A stretch of DNA of 64,000 nucleotides from RHLJ01 sp965242845 (GTDB lineage Bacteria; Bacteroidota; Rhodothermia; Balneolales; Balneolaceae). Below are positions 42,013 to 51,775 of this stretch, piece by piece (within the stretch, counting starts at the first letter, position 1; every line of letters starts with the position of its first letter). The stretch is from NCBI GenBank assembly GCA_965242845.1, contig CBDETC010000003.1:1-64000 (forward strand). The letters run 5' to 3'. The notes under the pieces were generated by a model. It was not told the origin of the DNA and did not search any database. It worked only from the letters and a program-made list of their open reading frames with translations. Both the position numbers and the translations under genes were made by a program.

Positions 42013-43932
42013 ATGTCATCAGAAAATAAACTCCCAGTTCCCGGCCCGCTGCTAGCCGCTATTGATTCTCCAGCGGATCTTAAAAAATTGTCTCCTGATC
42101 AACTCCAGGATGTGAGCGATGAGCTACGAGAATTTATTATTGATGTGGTTTCAGTATATGGCGGCCACTTTGGTGCCAGTTTAGGGGTAGTAGAACTAAC
42201 AACTGCCCTTCATTATGTATTCAATGCACCAGAAGACAAAATTGTATGGGATGTTGGCCATCAGGCGTATGGGCACAAAATATTGACTGGGAGACGCGAT
42301 AATTTTTATACAAACAGGAAATACAAAGGGGTTTCCGGTTTCCCTAAGCGCTCAGAAAGTGAGTATGATGCATTTGGAGTAGGCCACTCTTCGACTTCCA
42401 TTTCCGCTGCGCTTGGAATGGCCGTAGCTCATAGCCTGGATGGAAAAGACCATAAGGCGGTAGCTGTAATTGGCGATGGAGCTATGACGGGAGGCCAGGC
42501 TTTTGAAGCGTTGAATAACGCTGGTGGTTTAGAAAGTGATGTATTGGTTATCCTAAATGATAACAGGATGTCGATCGACCCGAATGTAGGTGCACTAAAA
42601 GAATATTTAGCAGAAGTAACTACCAGCCGCACGTTTAATAAGCTTCGAGATGAGGTCTATGATTTACTAGGACACTTCAAATCAGCTGGGACTAAAATGC
42701 GGAAAGTTGCTTCTCGGTTGGAATCGGCAATGATGGCTGCATTAACTCCCGGCTCTCTGTTTCGTTCGTTAGGGTTTAAATATTATGGGCCAATGGATGG
42801 GCATGATGTAAACCTACTTAGAAAGACCTTTGAAGATCTAAAAGAAATAAAAGGCCCAAAGCTTCTCCATATTGTTACGGTTAAAGGGAAGGGATTTGCT
42901 CCTGCTGAGCGCGAGCAAACCAAGTGGCATGCCCAAAGCAGTCCATTTGATAAAATTACGGGTGATTCTCTTAAGCCTAAATCCACAAAGAAATCGGCAC
43001 CCAAGTACCAGGATGTATTTGGTGACGCTCTGGTTGAATTGGCAGAGAAGGATGAGAGTATCGTAAGTATGACTCCGGCAATGCCAAGTGGGTCTAGCTT
43101 ATGGCCAATGATGAATCGTTTTCCTGACCGGGCTTTTGATGTGGGCATTGCAGAGCAGCATGCAGTTACCTTTGCTGCAGGATTAGCTACCGAAGGGAAA
43201 AAAGCATTTTGTGCGATTTACTCAACCTTCCTTCAGCGTGGTTTTGATCAGTTGGTACATGATGTAGCCATTCAAAAATTACCCGTTGTGTTCTGTATCG
43301 ATAGAGCAGGTGTAGTTGGCGCTGATGGCCCCACGCATCATGGAGCATATGATGTGGCCTATATGCGTTCTATCCCAAACCTGATTATTTCCTCTCCGCT
43401 TAATGAGCAGGATTTACGGGATATGATGTTTACTGCTTCAGAGTATGATGAAGCGGCGTGGGCAATCAGGTATCCTAGAGGAGCAGCCACTGGTATGGAC
43501 GTTCGAAAAGGTTTCCAGTCTATCGAGATTGGGAAAGGAATTTGTTTAAGAGAAGGGGAAGGGGTAGCTGTTCTTAGCTTTGGCCCAATCGGAAAGTATG
43601 TAACTCAGGCCGCTGACCAACTTCTGGAAGAAGGAATTGAGGTCGGCCATTATGATATGCGTTTTGCTAAACCCATTGATGAAGAGTTACTCGACGAAAT
43701 CTGTATGAGATATAACCATATCATTACCCTGGAAGACGGAGCTCAACTAGGGGGATTTGGAAGCGCTGTTGCTGAATACATCTCTCAAAAAGAAGAAAGA
43801 CCGACTCTAAAGATTATGGGATTACCTGATCGAATTATTGAGCACGGTACCCAGGAAGAACTTCATACCGAAGTTGGTATTGATGTAGATGGAATCGTTT
43901 CTAACGTAAAAGAGATACTTATCAAAGCTTAG
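42013..43932 (+). CDS. dxs: 1-deoxy-D-xylulose-5-phosphate synthase
   Basis: Thiamine-diphosphate enzyme joining pyruvate and glyceraldehyde 3-phosphate, the first step of the MEP isoprenoid pathway. The 639-residue protein carries VWDVGHQAYGHK, the TPP motif GDGAMTGGQAFEALNNAG, the transketolase-type central domain with DVGIAEQHAVTFAAGLA and DRAGVVGADGPTHHG, and the C-terminal domain ending KIMGLPDRIIEHG. It sits between xseB and queA in one direction with short gaps (17 and 11 bases), so the three genes probably share a promoter. Confidence 0.97.
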   Translation: MSSENKLPVPGPLLAAIDSPADLKKLSPDQLQDVSDELREFIIDVVSVYGGHFGASLGVVELTTALHYVFNAPEDKIVWDVGHQAYGHKILTGRRDNFYTNRKYKGVSGFPKRSESEYDAFGVGHSSTSISAALGMAVAHSLDGKDHKAVAVIGDGAMTGGQAFEALNNAGGLESDVLVILNDNRMSIDPNVGALKEYLAEVTTSRTFNKLRDEVYDLLGHFKSAGTKMRKVASRLESAMMAALTPGSLFRSLGFKYYGPMDGHDVNLLRKTFEDLKEIKGPKLLHIVTVKGKGFAPAEREQTKWHAQSSPFDKITGDSLKPKSTKKSAPKYQDVFGDALVELAEKDESIVSMTPAMPSGSSLWPMMNRFPDRAFDVGIAEQHAVTFAAGLATEGKKAFCAIYSTFLQRGFDQLVHDVAIQKLPVVFCIDRAGVVGADGPTHHGAYDVAYMRSIPNLIISSPLNEQDLRDMMFTASEYDEAAWAIRYPRGAATGMDVRKGFQSIEIGKGICLREGEGVAVLSFGPIGKYVTQAADQLLEEGIEVGHYDMRFAKPIDEELLDEICMRYNHIITLEDGAQLGGFGSAVAEYISQKEERPTLKIMGLPDRIIEHGTQEELHTEVGIDVDGIVSNVKEILIKA

Positions 43933-43943
43933 TATCTTTGAGG

Positions 43944-44945
43944 ATGACCTACACCCTCTCCGATTTCGATTATCATCTTCCCGAAGAACTCATAGCACAA
44001 TCTCCTGCTTCCCCAAGAGATCATGCGCGATTATTGGTGTATAATCGTGCTACCAGGGAAATTTCAGATGACTATTTCTACAATCTGGGCACATACCTCC
44101 ATCCTCAAACTCAGCTGGTTGTCAACAACAGCAAGGTGGAAAAGTGTCGCCTCATGTTTGATGAAGGAAAGAAAGAGCTTTTTGTGACTTCTGTTCGAAA
44201 CAACAACACAATAGAAGCCATGGTAAGGCCGGGAAAGAAGTTTAGGATTGGGAAAGAAGTGGAGTTGGCAAGCGGAATTACGGCAAAAGTTACTCATGTA
44301 GCTGAAGATGGATTGCGAACCCTCATCCTGTCTCATGATTTAGATGCTCCAGAACTGGAACAATTCAAGTACACACCCTTCCCTCCCTACATAAAACAAG
44401 ATGAGTCATTGGCTGGAGAATATCAGACGGTGTATGCCAAAGATTTAGGCAGTAAAGCAGCACCAACAGCCGGGCTTCACTTCACCGATGAATTGCTTCA
44501 AAGCCTGAAAGACCAGGGGATTGGTAAATCAGAAGTAACTCTGCATGTTGGGCTTGGAACATTTGCTCCGGTTAAATCCGAAAAGCTGGATGAGCACATT
44601 ATGCATAGTGAGTGGTATCATCTTGATAAACCAACGGCGGATGAGCTTAAACAAGCCTCCCACCGAACGGCGGTAGGTACTACTTCGGTAAGGGTTCTGG
44701 AATCTGTAGCAAAAGAAAAAGGTATATTTGAGCCCGGAAGCGGTGACACTGATATTTTCATTACACCTGGTTATTCTTTCAAGGCGGTGAATTCTTTGAT
44801 CACAAATTTCCATTTACCAAAGAGCACCTTGCTCATGTTAGTCTCGGCTTTTATGGGCTTTGAAGAGATGCACAGGCTGTATAAACACGCCATTTCAGAA
44901 AAATATCGCTTCTATTCTTTTGGGGATGGAATGCTCATTCTTTAG
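43944..44945 (+). CDS. queA: S-adenosylmethionine:tRNA ribosyltransferase-isomerase
   Basis: Transfers and isomerises the ribose of SAM onto 7-aminomethyl-7-deazaguanine at tRNA position 34, giving epoxyqueuosine. From the ATG at 43944 the protein is 333 residues. A TTG at 43938 would add two. Signatures are LSDFDYHLPEELIAQSPASP, RDHARLLV, PTAGLHFTDELL, TLHVGLGTFAPV and the end FYSFGDGMLIL. It follows dxs by 11 bases. Downstream come about 230 non-coding bases and then the nqr operon. Confidence 0.95.
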   Translation: MTYTLSDFDYHLPEELIAQSPASPRDHARLLVYNRATREISDDYFYNLGTYLHPQTQLVVNNSKVEKCRLMFDEGKKELFVTSVRNNNTIEAMVRPGKKFRIGKEVELASGITAKVTHVAEDGLRTLILSHDLDAPELEQFKYTPFPPYIKQDESLAGEYQTVYAKDLGSKAAPTAGLHFTDELLQSLKDQGIGKSEVTLHVGLGTFAPVKSEKLDEHIMHSEWYHLDKPTADELKQASHRTAVGTTSVRVLESVAKEKGIFEPGSGDTDIFITPGYSFKAVNSLITNFHLPKSTLLMLVSAFMGFEEMHRLYKHAISEKYRFYSFGDGMLIL

Positions 44946-45082
44946 CGGGTAGCATCCTAAATTTATCGCGGATAGCAGGTTATAAATTCTTCCTTATTTG
45001 AGGAAAAGCGCTTCTTCAATTTCTACAGGGTCTTCAAAAAGGTTTTAACGCAAATAGCTACCAAATCACCTTAAAAAATTAG

Positions 45083-45090
45083 TATCTTTT
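45083..45090 (+). promoter_or_regulatory. Possible -7 element before nqrA (TATCTTTT)
   Basis: TATCTTTT differs from TAnnTTTG at the last base and lies 83 bases before the nqrA ATG, in the 228-base non-coding stretch between queA and nqrA. No clear -33 TTTG is at the usual distance. Confidence 0.3.
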
Positions 45091-45173
45091 CGGCCTTGAA
45101 TTTTTTGTTTTCAATTGTTGTTGAAAAGACTAATTCAAAATAAACACATAAATAATCGTTATCTGAATATCTG

Positions 45174-46550
45174 ATGTCAGACGTTATAAAGATTAAGCGC
45201 GGGGTTGATGTTAACCTGGTGGGTGAAGCTGAAGAAGTTTTTGCCCCATCCCTACCTGTTGAAACCGCTGCTGTTAAGCCTACCGATTTTCATGGGGTTC
45301 GATTCAAATTAGCCGTTAAAGAAGGCGATGAAGTAAAAGCTGGTACGCCACTACTCTTCGATAAGGACAAGGAGCAGGTAAAATTTTGCTCTCCTGTAAG
45401 TGGTGAAGTAGCGCAAGTGGTTCGTGGAGCTAAACGAAGAATTTTGGAAGTTCGGGTTCTTGCCGATAAAAATACTAACTACGAAGATTTTGGCAGTGCT
45501 GATCCTATTGAGCTGGAAAGAGAAGCCATTATTGAAAAAATGGCTGCTTCAGGATGCTGGCCTTTCTTCAAAGAAAGACCGTACAACATCATTGCGGATC
45601 CGGCTAAAACTCCTAAAGCCATTTTTATCTCCGGCTTTGATTCGGCACCGCTTGCTCCAGATTTGGGGCTTATTCTTGATGGAAATGAAAAGGAATTTCA
45701 AACCGGTATAGATGCTATTTCTAAGCTTACTTCCGGACAGGTTCATCTTGGATTAAATGGTACTAAACCCGTAGGAAGAACACTGGCACAAGTGAAAGGC
45801 GTAAGGATCACGAAGTATGATGGTCCTCATCCTGCAGGTCTTGTCGGGGTTCATATTGCACAGTTAGATCCAATTGATAAAGGAGAAACTGTTTGGACGA
45901 TTAATCCTGAGCATGTAGTTATTATTGGTCGTCTCTTCCTGGAAGGAAAATTTGATGCCCGCGTTAATATCGCCCTTACCGGTTCTGAAGTACAGGATCG
46001 TAAGTATCATTCTACGATTATGGGCGCAGCGTTAAAGACTTTTTTAAACGGTAACGTTAGCGAAGAACATAATCGAATTATCTCGGGTAATGTGCTAACG
46101 GGTACAAAAACTACTGAAGAAGGATATCTCGGTTTTTATGATCGACAGGTTACCGTTCTTCGAGAAGGAACAGACCCTGAGATGTTTGGATGGTTAATTC
46201 CTAAACCAGATAAATTCAGTATCTCAAGAGCACTGCCTTCGTTTTTTATGCGTCAGGCGGAAAAATTTACCGGCCAAAAGGTTTCTTACGATCTGGATAC
46301 TAACACTCATGGTGAGAAGCGAGCATTTGTTGTATCAGGCCAATACGAAGAGGTATTTCCTTTCGATATTTTTCCGGTTCAGTTGCTAAAAGCGATGATG
46401 ACCGGCGATGTGGAATTGATGGAAAATTTAGGGATTTATGAAGTGGTAGAGGAAGATTTTGCGCTATGCGAAGTAGTATGCACCTCAAAGATTCCTGTGC
46501 AGGAGACCGTTAGAAAAGGTCTTGATCTCATGAAAGAAGAAATGGGCTAA
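45174..46550 (+). CDS. nqrA: Na+-NQR subunit A
   Basis: First gene of the six-gene Na+-translocating NADH:ubiquinone reductase operon, the primary sodium pump at the start of respiration. NqrA is a peripheral cytoplasmic subunit that docks onto NqrB and is near the quinone site. The 458-residue protein begins MSDVIKIKRGVDVNLVGEAEE and shows the RnfC-like barrel-sandwich region (VKEGDEVKAGTPLLFDKDKE), and GQVHLGLNG, typical of NqrA. It has a normal length and no cofactor motif, as expected. nqrB follows after 11 bases. Confidence 0.96.
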   Translation: MSDVIKIKRGVDVNLVGEAEEVFAPSLPVETAAVKPTDFHGVRFKLAVKEGDEVKAGTPLLFDKDKEQVKFCSPVSGEVAQVVRGAKRRILEVRVLADKNTNYEDFGSADPIELEREAIIEKMAASGCWPFFKERPYNIIADPAKTPKAIFISGFDSAPLAPDLGLILDGNEKEFQTGIDAISKLTSGQVHLGLNGTKPVGRTLAQVKGVRITKYDGPHPAGLVGVHIAQLDPIDKGETVWTINPEHVVIIGRLFLEGKFDARVNIALTGSEVQDRKYHSTIMGAALKTFLNGNVSEEHNRIISGNVLTGTKTTEEGYLGFYDRQVTVLREGTDPEMFGWLIPKPDKFSISRALPSFFMRQAEKFTGQKVSYDLDTNTHGEKRAFVVSGQYEEVFPFDIFPVQLLKAMMTGDVELMENLGIYEVVEEDFALCEVVCTSKIPVQETVRKGLDLMKEEMG

Positions 46551-46561
46551 TAAGTATATAA

Positions 46562-47755
46562 ATGAAAGTAATACACAATTTATTAGAGGAAAAAATTAAG
46601 CCGCATTTCGAGGAAGGCGGAAAGTATCACAAGCTTTGGCCAGTTTTTGATGGGTTCGAAACGTTTTTATTCGTGCCTGGTCATACTGCGGAAAGTGGAG
46701 CACATATACGGGATGGTATCGACTTAAAACGAACCATGAATACTGTAATCATGGCGTTGGTTCCATGTTTACTATTCGGTATGTGGAATGTGGGATACCA
46801 TCATTATATCGCACTGGGTATTGATGCTACTTTTATGGAGCAATTCATATTTGGAGCTATCAAAGTCCTCCCTATGGTGGTAGTATCTTATGGCGTCGGA
46901 CTCGGTTTAGAATTCTTGTTCTGCGTAATCAAAGGGCATCAAATTGAAGAGGGATACCTGGTTAGCGGGATGTTAATCCCCTTAATTATGCCGGTTGATA
47001 TTCCATTATGGATGGTAGCTTTATCCGTGGCCTTTGCGGTTGTAATTGGAAAAGAAGTATTTGGTGGAACAGGGATGAACATTTTCAATCCGGCGCTTCT
47101 TGCCAGAGCATTTGCCTTCTTTGCTTATCCAACCTACATGTCTGGTGACAAGGTTTGGATTAATACTTCTGCACAAGAAGGGCAGGCTGTAGTGGATGGT
47201 TTTTCAGGTGCTACTGCACTTGGTGATTTGGCAACAACCGGAGCAACTCAATATTCTGCGCTCGATGCTTTTCTAGGAATTATCCCAGGCTCAATTGGTG
47301 AAACATCGACTTTATTGGTACTTATGGGTGCAGGTCTTTTGATTTTCACAGGAATTGGAAGCTGGAGAATCATGGTTAGTGCCGTAATTGGTGGCGCTGT
47401 AATGGGATTGATCTTTAATACTTTTGCTCAGTTTGCAATATCTCCAGAGCAACAGGCTTTCATGGCAGTACCATTCTGGCAGCAATTACTATATGGTGGT
47501 TTTGCATTTGGGGTGGTATTTATGGCAACGGATCCGGTTTCAGGATCTCAAACGCAAAGAGGTAAGTATGTATACGGCTTCTTCATTGGATTCTTTGCAA
47601 TCATGATTCGGGTGTTCAACCCGGCCTACCCAGAAGGAATTATGCTGGCGATTCTATTTATGAATACGATGGCGCCATTAATTGACCACTATGTGGTACA
47701 GGCGAATATCAAGAAACGTCAAAAACGATTAGCTCTAAAAACTGCGGGTGCTTAA
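46562..47755 (+). CDS. nqrB: Na+-NQR subunit B
   Basis: Main membrane subunit of the sodium pump: about ten membrane helices in 397 residues. It binds riboflavin and carries covalent FMN on a threonine; the flavinylation motif here is DGFSGATALG, with T218 as the predicted attachment site, corresponding to T236 of Vibrio cholerae. The N-terminal cytoplasmic segment (RTMNTVIMALVP) fits. ApbE, encoded 6.6 kb downstream, is the expected flavin transferase. nqrC starts one base after its stop. Confidence 0.96.
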   Translation: MKVIHNLLEEKIKPHFEEGGKYHKLWPVFDGFETFLFVPGHTAESGAHIRDGIDLKRTMNTVIMALVPCLLFGMWNVGYHHYIALGIDATFMEQFIFGAIKVLPMVVVSYGVGLGLEFLFCVIKGHQIEEGYLVSGMLIPLIMPVDIPLWMVALSVAFAVVIGKEVFGGTGMNIFNPALLARAFAFFAYPTYMSGDKVWINTSAQEGQAVVDGFSGATALGDLATTGATQYSALDAFLGIIPGSIGETSTLLVLMGAGLLIFTGIGSWRIMVSAVIGGAVMGLIFNTFAQFAISPEQQAFMAVPFWQQLLYGGFAFGVVFMATDPVSGSQTQRGKYVYGFFIGFFAIMIRVFNPAYPEGIMLAILFMNTMAPLIDHYVVQANIKKRQKRLALKTAGA

Positions 47756-47756
47756 G

Positions 47757-48482
47757 ATGGCTATCAACGTAAACAGTAATGGATATACATATGTTTTTGC
47801 AGTTGCAATGGTATTCGTAGTTGCTGCTTCTCTATCATTTATTGCAACTACGCTAAAACCGATGCAAGACACGAATGTTGAGCAAGAGAAGAAGCAAAAT
47901 ATTTTGAACTCGATTGCAGTAGAGGCAACACGAGAAGAGGCTGAAGAGCTGTACCCAGATTTTATAACGGAACAGCTTGTGATTCAGGGTAATGCACTTA
48001 AAGAAGGAGTAGATGCCTTTACCGTAGATCTGGCTAAAGAGATCAGAAAGCCTATTGAGGAAAGAGACGCTCCTTTATATATCGCTAATAAAGATGGAAA
48101 AACGTATTTCATCATCCCGTTACAAGGAACTGGTCTTTGGGGTCCTATTTGGGGATATATGTCTTTAGAGCAAGACCTGTCTACCGTTTATGGAGCAGTA
48201 TTTGATCATAAAGCAGAAACACCTGGTTTAGGTGCTGAGATCAAAACTCCAATATTTACGGATCAGTTTCCAGGGAAAAAGATTTTGGATGATAATGGTC
48301 AGCTAGTTGGAATCGATGTTCGCAAAGGCGATGCCGATGACTATAACGAAGTTGACGGAATTAGTGGTGGAACCATCACTTCTGATGGAGTGGAGTTAAT
48401 GATTGCAGATAACCTGCAGGCTTATATCCCATTCCTAAAAGAATATTTGAGAAATAACACCACATCTGGTGCAGAACTTTAA
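47757..48482 (+). CDS. nqrC: Na+-NQR subunit C
   Basis: Periplasm-facing subunit with one N-terminal membrane helix (about 10-30) and an FMN-binding domain. The ATG at 47757 (MAINVNSNGYTYVFA) is preferred to a GTG at 47748 that overlaps nqrB. The covalent FMN site is in VDGISGGTITSDG, with T206 of the 241-residue product the predicted attachment residue. It receives electrons from the NqrD/E iron-sulfur centre and passes them to NqrB. It requires ApbE for maturation. Confidence 0.95.
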   Translation: MAINVNSNGYTYVFAVAMVFVVAASLSFIATTLKPMQDTNVEQEKKQNILNSIAVEATREEAEELYPDFITEQLVIQGNALKEGVDAFTVDLAKEIRKPIEERDAPLYIANKDGKTYFIIPLQGTGLWGPIWGYMSLEQDLSTVYGAVFDHKAETPGLGAEIKTPIFTDQFPGKKILDDNGQLVGIDVRKGDADDYNEVDGISGGTITSDGVELMIADNLQAYIPFLKEYLRNNTTSGAEL

Positions 48483-48513
48483 TCCTTCAAAAGCCAACAA
48501 ATAATACAATACC

Positions 48514-49212
48514 ATGGCAGAAGTTTTAGAAAAAGAAGCAGAAAAAGAGGAGCTGATCGATAAAGTTCCCAAAGAGCCGCTATTCAGTAAGAAGAATAGA
48601 AAGCTGCTAAGTGACCCTTTTAATGATGACAACCCGATCACCGTCCAGGTTCTGGGGATTTGTTCGGCACTGGCCATTACTGTAAAGCTACAACCAGCTA
48701 TTGTAATGACGCTATCAGTAATATTCGTAATGGCGGCAGGTAACGTTATAATCTCTTTGCTAAGAAATTTAGTACCGAACCGTATCCGAATCATTGTGCA
48801 GCTGGTAGTAGTTGCATCGTTGGTAGTATTGGTTGACCAGGTGTTGAAAGCCTTTGTTTATGATGTTAGTAAAGAACTTGCGGTATTCGTCGGGCTGATC
48901 ATCACGAACTGTATCATCATGGGTAGACTTGAGGCATTCGCTTTAGGTAACACTCCATGGAGATCATTCCTTGATGGAATTGGAAATGCCTGGGGCTATG
49001 GAATCATTTTGATTGTTGTGGCTTTCTTCCGTGAGCTATTTGGTTCTGGCCAGCTAATGGGTTATCAGATTATTCCGGAAAGCTGGTATCTCGCAAACGG
49101 TGGTTTCTATAGTGATAATGGCTTCATGCTACTTCCTCCAATGGCATTGATTACTGTGGGAATCATAATATGGGTACAAAGATCCCGCAATACTAAACTT
49201 ATAGAGGACTAA
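48514..49212 (+). CDS. nqrD: Na+-NQR subunit D
   Basis: Integral membrane subunit with about six helices in 232 residues. The conserved cysteines C50 (LGICSALAITVK) and C133 (TNCIIMGR), together with two from NqrE, hold the iron-sulfur centre in the middle of the membrane. The N-terminal 35 residues form an unusually long cytoplasmic, Glu/Lys-rich extension compared with Vibrio NqrD. It lies 31 bases after nqrC and 3 bases before nqrE. Confidence 0.95.
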   Translation: MAEVLEKEAEKEELIDKVPKEPLFSKKNRKLLSDPFNDDNPITVQVLGICSALAITVKLQPAIVMTLSVIFVMAAGNVIISLLRNLVPNRIRIIVQLVVVASLVVLVDQVLKAFVYDVSKELAVFVGLIITNCIIMGRLEAFALGNTPWRSFLDGIGNAWGYGIILIVVAFFRELFGSGQLMGYQIIPESWYLANGGFYSDNGFMLLPPMALITVGIIIWVQRSRNTKLIED

Positions 49213-49215
49213 GCC

Positions 49216-49833
49216 ATGCAAGAACTAGTAAACATTTTTGCTAAGTCGATTTTTGTCGATAATATGGTATTTGCCTACTTCTTAGGCATGTGTTCGTATT
49301 TGGCAGTATCAAAGAAAGTATCTACGGCAGTTGGTCTTGGAATAGCGGTAATTTTCGTACTTACGGTAACTGTTCCTACTAATTACCTTCTGCAAAATTT
49401 TGTACTTCAGGAAGGTGCCTTAGCATGGATCGGTCCACAATTCGCGGACGTTGATCTAAGCTTTTTATCCTTCATCCTGTTTATTGCGGTAATTGCATCT
49501 ATGGTGCAATTAGTAGAAATGTTGGTAGAGAAGTTCTCCCCGGCATTATATGGCGCACTTGGGATTTTCCTTCCATTGATCGCGGTAAACTGTGCAATCC
49601 TGGGTGGCTCTCTTTTCATGCAGGAAAGAAACTATGCAAACATCACCGAAGCTACCGTATTCGGCTTTGGTAGTGGAATTGGCTGGTTCCTGGCTATTGT
49701 GGCCATTGCCGCCATTCGTGAAAAAATTCAGTACTCAAATGTTCCAGCTCCATTAAAAGGTCTTGGTATTACTTTTATCGTGACTGGCCTAATGGGTATC
49801 GGCTTTATGTCGTTTATGGGAATCAAATTATAA
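49216..49833 (+). CDS. nqrE: Na+-NQR subunit E
   Basis: Membrane subunit homologous to NqrD but in inverted topology, 205 residues, about six helices. C26 (LGMCSYLAVSKK) and C126 (VNCAILGG) are the conserved ligands for the shared iron-sulfur centre with NqrD, at the same positions as Vibrio C26 and C120. It fits the family length exactly, with the terminal MGIGFMSFMGIKL typical of NqrE. nqrF follows after 19 bases. Confidence 0.96.
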   Translation: MQELVNIFAKSIFVDNMVFAYFLGMCSYLAVSKKVSTAVGLGIAVIFVLTVTVPTNYLLQNFVLQEGALAWIGPQFADVDLSFLSFILFIAVIASMVQLVEMLVEKFSPALYGALGIFLPLIAVNCAILGGSLFMQERNYANITEATVFGFGSGIGWFLAIVAIAAIREKIQYSNVPAPLKGLGITFIVTGLMGIGFMSFMGIKL

Positions 49834-49852
49834 TCATCAGGTAGAGATCGAT

Positions 49853-51166
49853 ATGCTAGTTGGATCAACAATATTAATCGTAGGAGCAAGTGTCATCGTA
49901 TTTTTTGCGGTGGTAATTCTTTTGGTATCTCTTCTTCTCGGAGCAAAAACAGTACTCACCCCATCAGGGCCGGTGAAGATTACTATTAATGGAGAAAGAG
50001 AGATCGAAGTATCTTCCGGAGGAACACTTTTAAGTACTTTAGGAGATAATAAAATTTTCCTTCCATCCGCTTGTGGCGGAGGTGGAACCTGTGTTCAGTG
50101 TCTATGTCAGGTGCATGAAGGTGGAGGAGAAATCCTTCCTACTGAAACGCCGCACTTCACAAGAAAAGAACAAGCGAATGATTGGAGGCTTGGCTGCCAG
50201 GTAAAAGTAAAACAGGACATGAATATTTCTATTCCTGAGGAAGTGTTCGGCATCAAGAAATGGGAAGCCAAGGTAGTTTCAAACTACAACGTAGCCTCGT
50301 TTATCAAAGAGTTTATTGTTGAGATTCCAGAGGATATGGATTACGAAGCTGGTGGATATATCCAGATTGAAATTCCTCCTTCTGAAGTAGATTACAAGGA
50401 TATTGATATCACCGCTCACCCTGAAGAGCATCCAGGAGAACCTGAAAAGTTCAAGATGGAATGGGATAAATTCGGGCTATGGCCATTAAAGATGAAAAAC
50501 GATGAGCTGGTAGAGCGTGCATATTCTATGGCTAGCTATCCTGCTGAAGGTCGTAGGATTATGCTTAATGTGCGTATTGCTACCCCGCCATGGGATCGAG
50601 CTAAGAATGCATGGATGGATGTAAATCCTGGTATTGCTTCTTCTTATATCTTTGCGAGAAAGCCAGGAGATACGGTTACTATTTCAGGACCTTATGGTGA
50701 ATTCTTCATCAAAGATCATACAGAAAGTGAAATGCTTTATATCGGTGGTGGTGCAGGAATGGCGCCAATGCGTTCTCACCTTTATCACCTTTTCAAGACG
50801 TTGGAAACAGGAAGAAAAGTAAGCTACTGGTACGGTGGTCGTTCTAAGCGAGAACTGTTCTACCTGGATCACTTCCGCCAATTAGAAGAGAAGTTCGATA
50901 ACTTCAAATTCTATTTAGTTCTTTCTGAGCCTCTTGAAGAAGACAATTGGGTGGAGAAGAAAGACATCAACGACGAAGAAGGAGATGGATTCCTTGGCTT
51001 CGTTCACCAGGCAGTGATTGATCAGTATCTTGTAAATCACTCTGAACCAGAAGATATTGAGTTCTACTTCTGTGGACCTCCATTAATGAACCAGGCTGTA
51101 CTTAAGATGTGCGATGACTGGGGAGTTCCAGATGAAAACGTTGCCTTTGACGATTTCGGAGGCTAG
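49853..51166 (+). CDS. nqrF: Na+-NQR subunit F
   Basis: NADH-oxidising subunit where electrons enter the pump. The 437-residue protein has an N-terminal membrane helix (5-28), a plant-type 2Fe-2S ferredoxin domain with C74-x5-C80-x2-C83 (SACGGGGTCVQCLC) and C115 (RLGCQVKV), an FAD-binding domain (ERAYSMASYPAE), and an NADH-binding domain with GGGAGMAPMRSH and a C-terminal CGPPLMNQAV. It is the last gene of the operon, which ends in a clear terminator. Confidence 0.97.
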   Translation: MLVGSTILIVGASVIVFFAVVILLVSLLLGAKTVLTPSGPVKITINGEREIEVSSGGTLLSTLGDNKIFLPSACGGGGTCVQCLCQVHEGGGEILPTETPHFTRKEQANDWRLGCQVKVKQDMNISIPEEVFGIKKWEAKVVSNYNVASFIKEFIVEIPEDMDYEAGGYIQIEIPPSEVDYKDIDITAHPEEHPGEPEKFKMEWDKFGLWPLKMKNDELVERAYSMASYPAEGRRIMLNVRIATPPWDRAKNAWMDVNPGIASSYIFARKPGDTVTISGPYGEFFIKDHTESEMLYIGGGAGMAPMRSHLYHLFKTLETGRKVSYWYGGRSKRELFYLDHFRQLEEKFDNFKFYLVLSEPLEEDNWVEKKDINDEEGDGFLGFVHQAVIDQYLVNHSEPEDIEFYFCGPPLMNQAVLKMCDDWGVPDENVAFDDFGG

Positions 51167-51187
51167 GTTTTACTAAATACCTTATCA

Positions 51188-51222
51188 GAGCCCTGCACGT
51201 TTTACGTGTGGGGCTTTTTTTA
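51188..51222 (+). terminator. Rho-independent terminator of the nqr operon
   Basis: AGCCCTGCACG and CGTGTGGGGCT pair around a TTTTA loop (with one G-T pair), followed by a run of T, 20 bases after the nqrF stop. Confidence 0.9.
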
Positions 51223-51295
51223 TGGCGAAATAATTCTCTGAAATTTTTTTCCTGCCTTGTCATATAAAAGCATGTGTTTTCAGACTAACTAGTAG

Positions 51296-51775
51296 ATGAG
51301 CAACAAAAAGATCGAGCTATTACTAAAGGAACATCATCAGGATGCTTTTTTATGGGCAAGACAATGTTGCTTATTCAATACAGAAGACGCCAGAGAAGTA
51401 TTGCAAATAGTGTATCTGAAAGTATTTGAAGGCAAAGCTGTGTATAGCGGAAAATCCAGTTTTAAAACATGGTTGTTCTCAACGATAAGATTTACAGCCA
51501 TCGATTTTCTTAAAAAAGGATTCGCTTATGAGACTCTGGAACATATGGATCTGGTAGTGGACGAATCTGAACTTGTGGAAAAAACGGATTACAAAAGGTT
51601 ATTAACGAAGCTATCTGACCGACAACAGCAGGTGCTTCTACTTTCATTCTATCACGGAATGACCTTAGCAGAAATTGCAGAAGTCATGAATGTCCATATC
51701 GGTACTGTCCGAACTCATTACGAAAGAGGTAAGGAAGCTCTAAAACATCTCATTCTTAAGGAAGAATATGAGTAA
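51296..51775 (+). CDS. ECF-type RNA polymerase sigma factor
   Basis: Sigma-70 family extracytoplasmic-function sigma factor of 159 residues. Region 2 spans about 8-75 (ARQCCLFNTEDAREVLQIVYLKVF, FKTWLFSTIRFTAIDFLKK) and region 4 about 98-150 (LSDRQQQVLLLSFYHGMTLAEIAEVM, IGTVRTHYERGKEAL). It should direct transcription of a small set of genes, probably including this operon. The next gene overlaps its end by eight bases and encodes a membrane protein in the usual place of an anti-sigma factor. An upstream run with TTTTTTTCC may be part of an autoregulated promoter. Confidence 0.93.
   Translation: MSNKKIELLLKEHHQDAFLWARQCCLFNTEDAREVLQIVYLKVFEGKAVYSGKSSFKTWLFSTIRFTAIDFLKKGFAYETLEHMDLVVDESELVEKTDYKRLLTKLSDRQQQVLLLSFYHGMTLAEIAEVMNVHIGTVRTHYERGKEALKHLILKEEYE

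Noticed and set aside
43933..43940. TATCTTTG as a promoter for queA
   Set aside because: It ends three bases before the ATG, so transcription would start inside the gene. queA is better explained by co-transcription with dxs.
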